DNA from: Pseudoxanthomonas mexicana
GTDB lineage: Bacteria > Pseudomonadota > Gammaproteobacteria > Xanthomonadales > Xanthomonadaceae
Direction: 5' to 3'
Length of the DNA stretch: 64,000 nt
Assembly: GCF_010093385.1 (NCBI RefSeq)
Contig: NZ_PDWV01000005.1
Span: 1-64,000 of the forward strand
Shown here one piece after another: positions 44,531-53,676 of this stretch. The notes beneath the pieces were generated by a model. That model was not told the DNA's origin, searched no databases, and worked only from the letters and a program-made list of their open reading frames with translations. How positions within the stretch are numbered: the first letter of the stretch is position 1; every line of letters starts with the position of its first letter. A program made the translations under genes and the position numbers.

Positions 44531-47263
44531 TCAGAACTTGAAGCGGAAGTTCAGGTAGTACTGGCGGCCGTTGCTGTAGAACGCATGCGGCAGATAGCCC
44601 GGCACCGCGTCGTTCTCCGTGTAGTACTTGAGCTTCGGATTGTTGAGGTTCAGGCCGTCCAGGCTGATCGTCAGCCAGTCGGTGGCCTTGAAGCCCAGCG
44701 AGGCGGACACGGTATCGAAGTCGTCCTGGTAGAAGTTGTCGGCGCGACTCACGCCGGCATAGAACGAGCTGCGGTAGCTGTAGTTGATACGGGCGTTGAA
44801 GCGGTCGTTCTCGTACCAGGCCGACAGGTTGTAGGTGTTCTCGGACGTGCCGTTGAGCGGCTTGCCGCCATCGGCTTCGCCATCCACATAGGTGTAGTTG
44901 GCGTTGATGCCGAAGTTCTCGCCGATCGGCTGCTCGTAGGTCAGTTCCACGCCGCGCGCCTTGCCGTTCGAGTTGACCGGGATCGACACCAGATAGTCGC
45001 TGTAGACGTCGGTACCCGCCGCCTGGCTGGCCTGCTGGTCCTTGTACTGGACGATGACGTTGCCGAAATCGACGTAGCCATCCATGTCCATCGAGAACAC
45101 GCTGGCGGCCAGCAGGGCGCGTGGCGCGAAGTACCACTCGATCGAAGCGTCGAAGTTGGTCGAGACCAGCGGGTCGAGGTTCGGGTTGCCGCCGCTGCCT
45201 TCGTGGGTCAGGTCGTTCAACGTCAGCGAGCCGGCCAGCGCCGAGAAGTCCGGGCGGGTCATGGTCTTGCTGCCCGACACGCGCGCCACCAGGGTATCGG
45301 TCAGCTCGAACTTGAAGTTCACGCTGGGCAGCAGTTCGTTGTAGTCGTTGTTGACCACGACTGGCAGGTAGTCGCCGAAGGCCGAGCCGGTGATCGCGCC
45401 CGGGATGCCGGAGTTGACCGCCAGTGCCTGGTTGTAGTGAACGTCCGTCTCGGTCTGCACGTAGCGCAGACCGGCATTGCCGCTCCAGCGGTCGCCGCGG
45501 AAGTTCAGCTGGGCGTACACGGCATTGATGTCCTCCTCCACCCCGTAAACGTCGGAGAAATAGAAGCGCTCGGGGTTGTTGCGGTTGGCGAAGCGGGCGT
45601 TCAGCTCCGCCAGCTGTGCAGGCGTGTAGTACCAGATGCCTGAGGGCACGTTGCCGCCGACGCCGAAATCGCTCGGGTAGGCGCCGCCGGCCGCCGGATA
45701 GGCGTTGATGTCGGTCCAGTTGCTGGCCCAGTTCGGACCCTGTGCGAGCGAGAAGTCGTTGCTGCGCTCGTGCGTGGCGAAGCGGTAGCCGAAGTCCAGC
45801 GAGGACAGCACGTCGGACTGGAAGAAGAACTGGCCGTCGGCCGAAGCCCAGTCTTCCTTGTCCAGCACGTCGATGCCCTGTGCGCCGAAGATCCAGCCGT
45901 TCTGCGGGAGGTGGTTCGCGGCCGTGTTGGTGCCGCCCAATGACCAGTCGATGGGGTTGCCGACGCCGTTCATGCTCCAGCTCGCGCCGGCGTTGCCGGC
46001 GATGCCGGTTTCCAGCACGTCCTGGGTGGGGCTGCTGCCGTTGCCCTTGGTGGAACCCAGCTGGAAGACGAACTTCAGCGCGTCACTGGCATTCCACTCG
46101 GCATCCAGTGCGATGTACTTGGAGGTGGACTCGGCGCCCGGGCGGGAGATCATGTCGTACACGCCGTAGGGCGTGACGGCCGTGCTGGTGGTGTCCGGTG
46201 CGTAGGTGGCGCTGGTCAGCACGCCGTTCTCGATGGTGTAGCTGCTGGGGGCGCGCGCGTTGATGAACTGGCTGGCCCACATCATGTAGTTGCGGTTGTA
46301 GTTGTCCGCCTTCAGGCGCGAGTAGAACGCGTTGACGTTCAGGGTCAGGTCGTCGGTGACCTTGGCTTCGATGTTCGCCACACCACCCTGGCGCTTGCGC
46401 ACCTGCTCGAACAGCGCAGCGCCGATCAGGTTGGGGGACAGCACGCCCACCAGGTCGGGATTGCTGGTCGCGACGGGAGTACGGGTGACGCCGTCCGCTT
46501 CGAACTCCGCGATCGTGCCGTAGCCGCCCACCACTTCCTGGCCGTCGCGGCGCAGGCTGCGTTGTTCATTGAAAACCTGTACCAAGAAGCCAGCGGTGCC
46601 TTCATCGTTGCGCCAGTTCAGCAGCGCATCGAGCTGGGGCTTGGTGTCGCCCGGCAGGTCGGAGTGGACCGCGCCGATGGAGCCCTGGATCGTCAGCGGC
46701 TCGGCGAACTGCAGCGGCCGGCGGGTGATGATGTTGACCGAACCGGCGGTGCCGCCCTCGACGAGCTTCGCTTCGGAGGTCTTGTGGACGACGACGCGGT
46801 CGACGATCTCGGACGGATACAGCGAGTAGCTCACGCTGCGGCCGACGTTGCCGACCTGGCTGAGCACGAACCAGTCGCCGGTGCCGATGGTGTGGCCGTT
46901 GACGAGGGTCTGGGTGAGGCTGGGATTCGTGCCGCGCAGGCTGACACGGTCGGCTTCGTCGAAGCCGCCTTCACTGGCGCTCGAGGACGCGATGTTGACG
47001 CCGGGCAGCTGGCGCAGGGTGTCGGCCACATTCTTGGCCGGCAGCTTGCCGATGTCCTCGGCGGTGACGACTTCGACGTGCGTGGCGGCATCGCGCTTGG
47101 CGTCGAGTGCTTTCTCGATGCTGCCACGGATGCCGGTGACCACCACGGTGTCGAGGTCGGTCGCCTGGGTGCCGGTCGGCTGGGCGTCCTGCGCGTGTGC
47201 CTGCACCGCCACACCCAGACAGGTCACGATGGCGGCGGAAAGGATGGATCTGCGGTACGTCAT
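44531..47263 (-). CDS. TonB-dependent receptor of the GlcNAc/chitin locus
   Basis: A 910-residue outer membrane transporter. A signal peptide (cut near AHA-QD) is followed by a TonB-box region (DLDTVVVTG), a plug domain (EDIGKLPAKNVADTLRQLPG, SLRGTNPSLTQTLVNG) and a 22-strand barrel ending in RFKF. The long oligosaccharide-type family (TIGR01782-like) is typical of xanthomonad CUT loci. The start at 47263 has GGGAGAG seven bases upstream. Linkage to hexosaminidase, kinase and nag genes points to uptake of GlcNAc or chitooligosaccharides. Confidence 0.93.
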   Translation of the reverse strand: MTYRRSILSAAIVTCLGVAVQAHAQDAQPTGTQATDLDTVVVTGIRGSIEKALDAKRDAATHVEVVTAEDIGKLPAKNVADTLRQLPGVNIASSSASEGGFDEADRVSLRGTNPSLTQTLVNGHTIGTGDWFVLSQVGNVGRSVSYSLYPSEIVDRVVVHKTSEAKLVEGGTAGSVNIITRRPLQFAEPLTIQGSIGAVHSDLPGDTKPQLDALLNWRNDEGTAGFLVQVFNEQRSLRRDGQEVVGGYGTIAEFEADGVTRTPVATSNPDLVGVLSPNLIGAALFEQVRKRQGGVANIEAKVTDDLTLNVNAFYSRLKADNYNRNYMMWASQFINARAPSSYTIENGVLTSATYAPDTTSTAVTPYGVYDMISRPGAESTSKYIALDAEWNASDALKFVFQLGSTKGNGSSPTQDVLETGIAGNAGASWSMNGVGNPIDWSLGGTNTAANHLPQNGWIFGAQGIDVLDKEDWASADGQFFFQSDVLSSLDFGYRFATHERSNDFSLAQGPNWASNWTDINAYPAAGGAYPSDFGVGGNVPSGIWYYTPAQLAELNARFANRNNPERFYFSDVYGVEEDINAVYAQLNFRGDRWSGNAGLRYVQTETDVHYNQALAVNSGIPGAITGSAFGDYLPVVVNNDYNELLPSVNFKFELTDTLVARVSGSKTMTRPDFSALAGSLTLNDLTHEGSGGNPNLDPLVSTNFDASIEWYFAPRALLAASVFSMDMDGYVDFGNVIVQYKDQQASQAAGTDVYSDYLVSIPVNSNGKARGVELTYEQPIGENFGINANYTYVDGEADGGKPLNGTSENTYNLSAWYENDRFNARINYSYRSSFYAGVSRADNFYQDDFDTVSASLGFKATDWLTISLDGLNLNNPKLKYYTENDAVPGYLPHAFYSNGRQYYLNFRFKF

Positions 47264-47376
47264 GATGTCTCTCCCATCATTCATTGTTTGAGTTTCGGCA
47301 GGTCTTGCTCGCGCTTGCTCCGCCGTGCTGAAGCCGTTACTGCAATCGACGCCACGCCTGTCCCGGCGCTTGCTCT

Positions 47377-48417
47377 TCAATCTTCCTGCTGTTGCTCCAG
47401 GTACCACTTGGCGGCACCCACCACCCCGAGCTGCCCGTGCTCCACCAGCTTCACGGGAATGCGTTCCAGCGCCTCGCGCATCGTTCCCTTGTTGAGGAAG
47501 CGCGCCACGAAGCTGCTGTTGATCAGGAAATCGCGGATCCTGGGCAGGATCCCGCCGGCGAGGTACACGCCACCCTGCACGCCGTAGAGCAGGGCCATGT
47601 CGCCGACCACGCTGCCGAGCAGGCCGCAGAACACGTCCAGGCTTTCGCGCGCCAGGGCGTCCTCGCCCGACAGCGCAGCGGCCGTGACCTGGCCCGGATG
47701 CGTGTAGCCCGAAGGCGCTGCGCCACGGACGGCGCACAACGCGGCATGCAGGTTCAGCAGGCCGGGGCCGGACAGCGCGTGTTCGACCGGCACGTGCGTG
47801 CGCGTCTTCAACATTTCGGCGAGCAGTGCCATTTCCAGTGCATTGCCCGCCGTCAGCGCGGCCTGGCCGGCCTCGGTGGCCAGTACCACCGCGCGTGCGC
47901 CGACGGGGATCCACACCGCTGCGCCCAGGCCGGTGCCCGGACCCAGGATCAGCGTCGGGCCGCGCGCCGGTGCGATGGCGGGGCCGGTCAGCTGCAGCAC
48001 CTGGCTGGCATCCACCTGCGCGGCGGCATGCGCCACGGCTTCGAAATCGTTGACCAGGCGGACGTCGTCGAAGCCGAGCCGCGTGCGCAGGTCGGCCAGC
48101 GACAGGCGCCACGGCAGGTTGTTGGTGATGACGGTGCCGTCTTCCAGCGCATACCCGGCGCTGGCGATCACGCCGCGCGTCACCCGTCCGTGGTCGAGGC
48201 TCAGGTGGGCGAGGAAGTCCTGGACGATGTCGCCCAGGCCGGCGTGCTCGGCACAGGCGTACTTGCGGTACTCCAGCACGTGGACCGGCGTGCCGGCGTC
48301 GCCGCTGCCGCGCACCAGACCGATGCGGACGTGGGTGCCACCGACGTCCGCCGCGATGAAGGCGTCGTGCGCCCCGCGGCTGGTCTCTGTCGGCAATGGA
48401 TTGGCAATGGCGACCAC
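47377..48417 (-). CDS. Glucokinase-family sugar kinase, probable GlcNAc kinase
   Basis: A 346-residue Glk-family kinase (PF02685). Motifs are the phosphate loop FIAADVGGTHVRIGLV, NNLPWRLS, VNDFEAVAHA and LILGPGTGLGAAVW, plus VYLAGGILPR near the end. In xanthomonads such kinases in nag clusters are named NagK and give GlcNAc-6-phosphate, the NagA substrate. The start is GTG at 48417, preceded by GGGAG; a longer reading has no ribosome site. A palindromic operator lies about 65 bp upstream. It is 113 bp upstream of the TonB receptor gene on the same strand. Confidence 0.85.
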   Translation of the reverse strand: MVAIANPLPTETSRGAHDAFIAADVGGTHVRIGLVRGSGDAGTPVHVLEYRKYACAEHAGLGDIVQDFLAHLSLDHGRVTRGVIASAGYALEDGTVITNNLPWRLSLADLRTRLGFDDVRLVNDFEAVAHAAAQVDASQVLQLTGPAIAPARGPTLILGPGTGLGAAVWIPVGARAVVLATEAGQAALTAGNALEMALLAEMLKTRTHVPVEHALSGPGLLNLHAALCAVRGAAPSGYTHPGQVTAAALSGEDALARESLDVFCGLLGSVVGDMALLYGVQGGVYLAGGILPRIRDFLINSSFVARFLNKGTMREALERIPVKLVEHGQLGVVGAAKWYLEQQQED

Positions 48418-48481
48418 ACGTCTCCCTACATGTCCGCGGCCGGGACCCCTCATCCCGATGGGGCCGGAGTGTGGAAAGTGT

Positions 48482-48497
48482 TTGACAACGTTGTCAA
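48482..48497. promoter_or_regulatory. Perfect 16-bp LacI-type operator upstream of the sugar kinase
   Basis: ttgacaacgttgtcaa is a perfect palindrome with the central C-G step typical of LacI-family operators. Its minus-strand half gives TTGACA, a consensus -35 box facing the kinase gene, so repressor binding would block that promoter. The LacI-family gene 770 bp away, in the same locus, is the obvious ligand-responsive regulator. Confidence 0.75.
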
Positions 48498-49263
48498 GAC
48501 TCTGTCATGAAATAGGCGTTCGAGCGGCCAAGTGATGTCGAAGAATGACAACAATTGCCGTATTCATCATTCGATTGCGCGCAGGAATGGGTTCAATGCA
48601 GTCTTCCCGAAGACGAGAAGGGGTGAGTCCGATGGACTTCATGCTGCAGTGCATGACGCTGCTGCACTCACATCAGTCAGCCCGAAGGGGGCCTGACCCT
48701 CGCCTTTTCTCGATCCGTTCGCGCGGCCATGACAACGTTATTCCCGCTGCTGGCCGCGGACCTGGCGGGCGCGCCGGAACCGGGGATTGCATGGCCGCCG
48801 GTAACGGTTACGTCCCGCTCCGCTCGTTCGCCCTCGTCGGTACGGCGTGCTCCATCAGCGCCTTCCTCAAGCCGATGGAATCCTGCCTTACCCGCTTCTT
48901 CCCGACGCAGCCGGCGGCGCTGTCCAGACGCAGCGGCGTAAGCAAGGGACTGGCCCTCAGCCCGGTCGCGATGACAGGGGCGGCGGCGATGCTCGCCGGG
49001 TCCTTCCTCCCATGGGGGTATCCCGGTGCGCCGCCGGGCCGTGCGTGCGTCATCGGCGGTGGTCTGGCGCTGCTGCAGCCCGCGGCGCGCCCGGGCGCGG
49101 GCACGACGGGCCTGATCGATGTCGCCGCACGACACGGCGTACCGACGGGCATCCGCAACAAGCGGACCGCCATCTTTCGCAGCGCGGCGGCAGGGCATCG
49201 GGCGGGTCGTCTGCGGCCGGCGACGGCCGTGCCGGAACGCGGCATCATGGCGGACTCGCCTCC
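48498..49263. other. Long divergent intergenic region between kinase and regulator genes
   Basis: About 770 bp without a convincing gene. Open frames exist on both strands but have non-coding residue composition. Regulatory-looking words are an operator half-site at 48545-48552 (atgacaac), a second at 48729-48744 and the palindrome gtaacggttac at 48801-48811. The length is unusual for this compact genome. Confidence 0.55.
48729..48744. promoter_or_regulatory. Degenerate second operator (atgacaacgtt half-site)
   Basis: atgacaacgttattcc shares ten consecutive bases with the perfect operator at 48482 but the right half is lost. A distant auxiliary operator for DNA looping by a LacI-type tetramer is possible. 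Confidence 0.35.
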
Positions 49264-50346
49264 ATGACGGAAACGCCCATGCGCCGACCCACCATCAAGG
49301 ACGTCGCCGAACGCGCGAAGGTCTCGCTGAAGACCGTGTCCCGGGTCATCAACAACGAACCGTCGGTGCTGCAGGGCACGCGCGCGCGCGTGCTGCACGC
49401 CATCGCCGAACTGGACTACGAACCGGACCAGTCCGCGCGCAACCTGCGCAGCGGCACGCCGTTCGTGATCGGACTGGTGTACGACAACCCCAACCCGTAC
49501 CACATCATCGGCGTGCAGAACGGCGTGCTGGCGGCGTGCAAGGAAACCGGCTTCGGCCTGCAGATCCATCCGGTGGATTCCACCTCGCCGTTGCTGGCGG
49601 AGGAGCTGGTGGAATTCGTGCAGCGTTCCCGCTTGGCCGGCCTGGTGCTGACCGCGCCGATGTCCGAGCGCGCCGACCTGGTGAATGCGCTGGCCGCGCG
49701 CGGGGTGAAGCTGGTGCGCATCATCGCGGCGACGGAAGATCCGGAAGACGGCCTGCCCTGTGTGTATGTCGACGACCGCGATGCGGCCTACGAGATCACC
49801 GAGCACCTGATCCAGCTCGGCCACCAGCGCATCGGCTTCCTGTGGGGCGGACTGGCGCACCGGTCGAGCACCGAACGCTATGCCGGTTACGAGAAAGCGC
49901 TGAAGGACTACGGCATCACGCTCGACAAGCATCTCGTCGTGCCGGGCGACTACACGTTCGACGACGGTTTCCGTGGCGCGCGCCGATTGCTGGCGCTGCG
50001 TGAACCGCCCACCGCGATCTTCGGCTCCAACGACGAGATCGCGGCCGGCGTGCTGGCGGCGGCCAAGTCCGCCGGCATGAACGTGCCCTACGACCTGTCC
50101 ATCGCCGGCTTCGAGGACAGTCCGTTCTCCAAACAGTCGTGGCCGCCGCTGACCACCGCCAAGCAGGCCACGCAGGACATCGCCAAGCAGGCCGCGCGCC
50201 TGCTGATCGCCGGCCTGCGCCAGGACGCGTACGACGCCCATCCCACCGCCGTGCACAACCAGGGCTTCGTGCCGCAACTGGTGGTGCGCGGTTCCACTGC
50301 GCCGGTCCGTCCGCGCGCGGACCGACCCGAACCCCCGACACCATGA
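49264..50346 (+). CDS. nagR: LacI family transcriptional regulator of the nag genes
   Basis: A 360-residue repressor with an N-terminal helix-turn-helix (PTIKDVAERAKVSLKTVSR, about residues 9-27), the hinge YEPDQSARNLRSG, and a periplasmic-binding-protein-type sensor domain (FVIGLVYDNPNPYHI, LIQLGHQRIGFLWG, IFGSNDEIAAGV). It probably senses GlcNAc-6-phosphate or a related product, as NagR does in Xanthomonas; this is inferred from context. The stop overlaps the next start codon by four bases (ATGA), so it is the first gene of the nag operon and may control itself. Confidence 0.88.
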   Translation: MTETPMRRPTIKDVAERAKVSLKTVSRVINNEPSVLQGTRARVLHAIAELDYEPDQSARNLRSGTPFVIGLVYDNPNPYHIIGVQNGVLAACKETGFGLQIHPVDSTSPLLAEELVEFVQRSRLAGLVLTAPMSERADLVNALAARGVKLVRIIAATEDPEDGLPCVYVDDRDAAYEITEHLIQLGHQRIGFLWGGLAHRSSTERYAGYEKALKDYGITLDKHLVVPGDYTFDDGFRGARRLLALREPPTAIFGSNDEIAAGVLAAAKSAGMNVPYDLSIAGFEDSPFSKQSWPPLTTAKQATQDIAKQAARLLIAGLRQDAYDAHPTAVHNQGFVPQLVVRGSTAPVRPRADRPEPPTP

Positions 50347-51380
50347 CCGACACCCCGTTGCCCGCGCCCTCCGACACCCTGATGCACCAGGAGGCGGCCC
50401 AGACCGCCGACATCGTCGCCGACCAGTACGCGCGCAACGCCGCCACGGTGAAGGCGCTGGCCGACGACCTGCGGCGCAACCCGCCGCCGTTCGTGGTGAC
50501 CTGCGCGCGCGGAAGCTCGGATCACGCAGCGACGTATGCGAAATACCTGTTCGAGACGCAGCTCGGCGTGGTCACCGCCTCGGCATCGCCGTCGGTGGTC
50601 TCGGTATACGAAGCGAAGCAGCGGTTGGCGGACGCGCTGTACGTGGTGATCTCGCAGTCGGGCAAGAGTCCGGACCTGCTGCGCAATGCGACGCAGGCGA
50701 AGGAGGCCGGTGCGCGCGTGGTGGCGCTGGTGAACGTGGAAGACTCACCGCTGGCGCTGCTGGCCGACACCGTGCTGCCCTTGCGCGCGGGTCCCGAGCG
50801 CAGCGTGGCGGCGACCAAGAGCTATCTCGGTTCGCTCGCGGCGATCCTGCAGCTGGCCGCCCACTGGAAGAACGAAGCGCCGTTGCATGCCGCCACCGAG
50901 GCGTTGCCCGATGCGCTGCGGCGGGCCTGGCAGGCGGACTGGTCGCCGCTGACCCATGGGCTGGTCGGCGCGCACAACCTGTTCGTGCTGGGGCGCGGCC
51001 TGGGCTTGGCTGCCGCGCAGGAAGCGGCGCTGAAGTTCAAGGAAACCTGCGGCCTGCATGCCGAGGCCTACAGCTCGGCGGAAGTGAAGCACGGGCCGAT
51101 GGCGCTGGTCGGTCCGGGCTTCCCGGTGCTGTGCTTCGCTCAGCCGGACGAAACCGAGGCTGGCACGCTGGCGCTGGCGCAGGAATTCCGCGGTCGGGGC
51201 GCACAGGTGTGGGTCGCATCGCGCCAGGGCGATCTGCCGCTGGCCGAAGCCCCGCATCCGGCCTGCGCGCCGCTGCTGACCATCCAGAGCTTCTATCGCG
51301 CGATCAATGCGCTGGCGTTGCGGCGCGGCCACAATCCCGACGTGCCGCCGCATCTCAACAAGGTCACCGAAACGGTATGA
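50343..51380 (+). CDS. nagB-II: SIS-domain glucosamine-6-phosphate deaminase (NagB-II)
   Basis: A 345-residue protein with two SIS (sugar isomerase) domains and no glutamine amidotransferase domain, the layout of NagB-II, which converts glucosamine-6-phosphate to fructose-6-phosphate and ammonia. Motifs are TCARGSSDHAATYAKYL, VISQSGKSPDLL and the C-terminal-domain CGLHAEAYSSAEVKHGPMALV. It is not the classical NagB fold. Overlaps with nagR upstream and nagA downstream (ATGA each) show tight coupling. Confidence 0.9.
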   Translation: MTDTPLPAPSDTLMHQEAAQTADIVADQYARNAATVKALADDLRRNPPPFVVTCARGSSDHAATYAKYLFETQLGVVTASASPSVVSVYEAKQRLADALYVVISQSGKSPDLLRNATQAKEAGARVVALVNVEDSPLALLADTVLPLRAGPERSVAATKSYLGSLAAILQLAAHWKNEAPLHAATEALPDALRRAWQADWSPLTHGLVGAHNLFVLGRGLGLAAAQEAALKFKETCGLHAEAYSSAEVKHGPMALVGPGFPVLCFAQPDETEAGTLALAQEFRGRGAQVWVASRQGDLPLAEAPHPACAPLLTIQSFYRAINALALRRGHNPDVPPHLNKVTETV

Positions 51381-52522
51381 ATGCCATGCGCACCGCCACC
51401 GCCCTGTGCAATGCCCGCGTGCTGACGCCGGACGGATTCGTCGAAGGCCTGGCGGTGCTGATGCAGGACGGCCGCATCGCCGATCTGGTCGCGGACGATG
51501 CGATCCCGTCAGAGGCGGTACGGCACGATCTTCACGGCGCGACGTTGCTGCCCGGCTTCATCGATGCGCAGGTCAACGGCGGCGGTGGCGCGCTGTTCAA
51601 CAACGACACGAGCGTGGAGGCGATCCGCACGATCGCGCAGGCACACCGGCGCTTCGGCACCACCGGTGTGCTGCCGACGCTGATCAGCGATGACGCCGAG
51701 GTGATGGCGCGGGCGATCGCGGCGACGCGCGAGGCCATCGCGCGGGGCGTGCCGGGCGTGCTCGGCATCCATCTGGAAGGCCCCTACATCGCACCTGCAC
51801 GCAAGGGCACGCACGACGCGGCCAAGTTCCGCGTGCCCGGCGCGGACGAGATCGCGATGGCGACCTCGCTCGACAACGGGGTGACCCTGCTGACGCTGGC
51901 CCCCGAGCAGGTGCCGGCCGACATGATCCGCACGATGGTCGCGCGCGGCGCCATCGTGTTCGCCGGCCATACCGCGGGCACCTACGAACAGATCCGTGCG
52001 GGCATCGAGGCCGGGGTGTCCGGGTTCACCCATCTCTACAACGCGATGTCGCCGCTGCAGGGGCGCGAGCCCGGCGCGGTGGGTGCGGCGCTGGAAGACG
52101 ACGGTTGCTGGTGCGGCGTAATCGTCGATGGCGTGCACGTGCACCCGGCCAGCCTGCGGGTGGCGCTGTCGGCCAAGCCGCGCGGCAAGGTGTTCCTGGT
52201 GACCGATGCGATGCCGATGGTCGGCGCGGACGATCCGTCGTTCGATCTCTATGGCGAAACCATCACGGCCGTCGGTGGCGTGGTGCGGAATGCGGCCGGT
52301 GCGTTGGCGGGGTCGGCGCTGGACATGGCGAGCGCCGTGCGCAACTGCGTACGGCGGCTGGATCTGCCGCTGGAGGAAGCGGCGCGCATGGCGTCCACCT
52401 ATCCCGCCGATCTGCTTGGCCTCGGGGCCACGCACGGCCGCATCGCGCCCGGCTATCGGGCCGACCTGGTCGCGCTGGACGACGACCTGCAGGTCGTCGG
52501 TACCTGGATCGGCGGCGCATGA
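51377..52522 (+). CDS. nagA: N-acetylglucosamine-6-phosphate deacetylase
   Basis: A 381-residue metal-dependent amidohydrolase that removes acetate from GlcNAc-6-phosphate. Metal-site and catalytic motifs are GFIDAQVNGGGG, the Glu in GIHLEGPYIAP, His in FAGHTAGT and THLYNAMSPL, and the catalytic D277 in LVTDAMPMVG. The first ATG (51377) overlaps the nagB-II stop; a second ATG three codons in is possible. It produces the substrate for NagB-II. Confidence 0.95.
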   Translation: MNAMRTATALCNARVLTPDGFVEGLAVLMQDGRIADLVADDAIPSEAVRHDLHGATLLPGFIDAQVNGGGGALFNNDTSVEAIRTIAQAHRRFGTTGVLPTLISDDAEVMARAIAATREAIARGVPGVLGIHLEGPYIAPARKGTHDAAKFRVPGADEIAMATSLDNGVTLLTLAPEQVPADMIRTMVARGAIVFAGHTAGTYEQIRAGIEAGVSGFTHLYNAMSPLQGREPGAVGAALEDDGCWCGVIVDGVHVHPASLRVALSAKPRGKVFLVTDAMPMVGADDPSFDLYGETITAVGGVVRNAAGALAGSALDMASAVRNCVRRLDLPLEEAARMASTYPADLLGLGATHGRIAPGYRADLVALDDDLQVVGTWIGGA

Positions 52523-52532
52523 TCCCGCGCGC

Positions 52533-53603
52533 ATGAGCGCCGCGCCGGTCCGGTTCGCGTCCGTCGACGCGCTGCGCGGCCTGACGGTGGCGGCGATGCT
52601 GCTGGTCAACACGCCCGGCGACTGGTCGCACGTGTATGCGCCCCTGCTGCATGCGGAATGGCACGGCGTCACGCCGACCGACCTGGTGTTCCCGTTCTTC
52701 CTCTTCATCGTCGGCGTGTCGGTTTCGCTGGGCATCGTGCCGCGTGCCGAGGCAGGCGTGGCGCGCGACGTGCTGGTGCGCTCGCTGCTGTGGCGCGCGG
52801 CGAAGATCGTCGCGCTCGGCCTGGCGCTGCACCTGCTGGCGTACCTGATGCTGGACCGTGCGCACGTCCGTCCCTGGGGCGTGCTGCAGCGGATCGGCGT
52901 GTGCTTCGCCATCGTGGGGCTGGTGGCGCTGTATGCGAAACCGCGCACGCAGTGGGCGCTGATCGGCGTGATCCTGCTGGGCTACTGGGCGCTGCTCGCG
53001 CCGTTCGGCTACGCCCCCTACACGAATCTGCCCGCGCGGGTGGATACGGCCCTGTTCGCCCCGTGGCTTTACCAGTGGGATGCCACGCTTGCGCGCGGCC
53101 AGGACCCCGAGGGGCTGCTGAGCACGTGGCCTGCCATCGCCACCACGCTGATCGGCGTTCGCGCCGGCGCCTGGTTGCGGGGCGGTGCGCTTCGCATGCT
53201 GGTGCCGGCCGGCATGGCGGCCGTGGCCATCGGCCTGGCGTGGAGCAGCGTGTTTCCGTTGAACAAGTCGCTGTGGACCTCGTCGGTTGCGCTGTTCACC
53301 GCCGGCTGCGCGTTGCTCGCGCTGGCGCTCGCCCATGTGGCGGTGGACCGGCAGGGATGGCCGGCCGCGGGGCGACGCTTCGGTGCCAACGCCATCGCCG
53401 CGTACGTCGGTGCGGCCGTGATGACGTACGTACTGCTCGGACTCGGGTGGATGGAGCCGCTGTACCGGGCCGGATTCGCCGACTGGATGACGCCGCGCTT
53501 CGGCCCGTACGTGCCGTCGTTGGCGTTCGCGCTGTCGTTCGTCGGCGTGTGGTGGTGGGTGGTGTGGGCGATGGACCGGCGGGGCTGGTACCTGAAGGTC
53601 TGA
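52533..53603 (+). CDS. nagX: NagX-type membrane protein (acyltransferase/HGSNAT-like)
   Basis: A 356-residue inner membrane protein with about ten helices. It matches the DUF5009/DUF1624 family related to eukaryotic heparan-alpha-glucosaminide N-acetyltransferase: [56 protein letters not shown] and [16 protein letters not shown]. NagX occurs in GlcNAc clusters of Xanthomonas and Shewanella; a transacetylase or transport role has been suggested but not proven. It lies 10 bp after nagA. Confidence 0.87.
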   Translation: MSAAPVRFASVDALRGLTVAAMLLVNTPGDWSHVYAPLLHAEWHGVTPTDLVFPFFLFIVGVSVSLGIVPRAEAGVARDVLVRSLLWRAAKIVALGLALHLLAYLMLDRAHVRPWGVLQRIGVCFAIVGLVALYAKPRTQWALIGVILLGYWALLAPFGYAPYTNLPARVDTALFAPWLYQWDATLARGQDPEGLLSTWPAIATTLIGVRAGAWLRGGALRMLVPAGMAAVAIGLAWSSVFPLNKSLWTSSVALFTAGCALLALALAHVAVDRQGWPAAGRRFGANAIAAYVGAAVMTYVLLGLGWMEPLYRAGFADWMTPRFGPYVPSLAFALSFVGVWWWVVWAMDRRGWYLKV

Positions 53604-53676
53604 AGGCCCGGCGACCGTCACGCTTTTCTTCGCCGACCCGGCGTACAACGACGGTCACCGTCGCCGGAGCGTCCGC

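Noticed and set aside
48545-49267. 240-codon plus-strand frame before the LacI-family gene
   Set aside because: No recognisable domain, irregular third-position composition, and it overlaps the regulator start in another frame; treated as non-coding.
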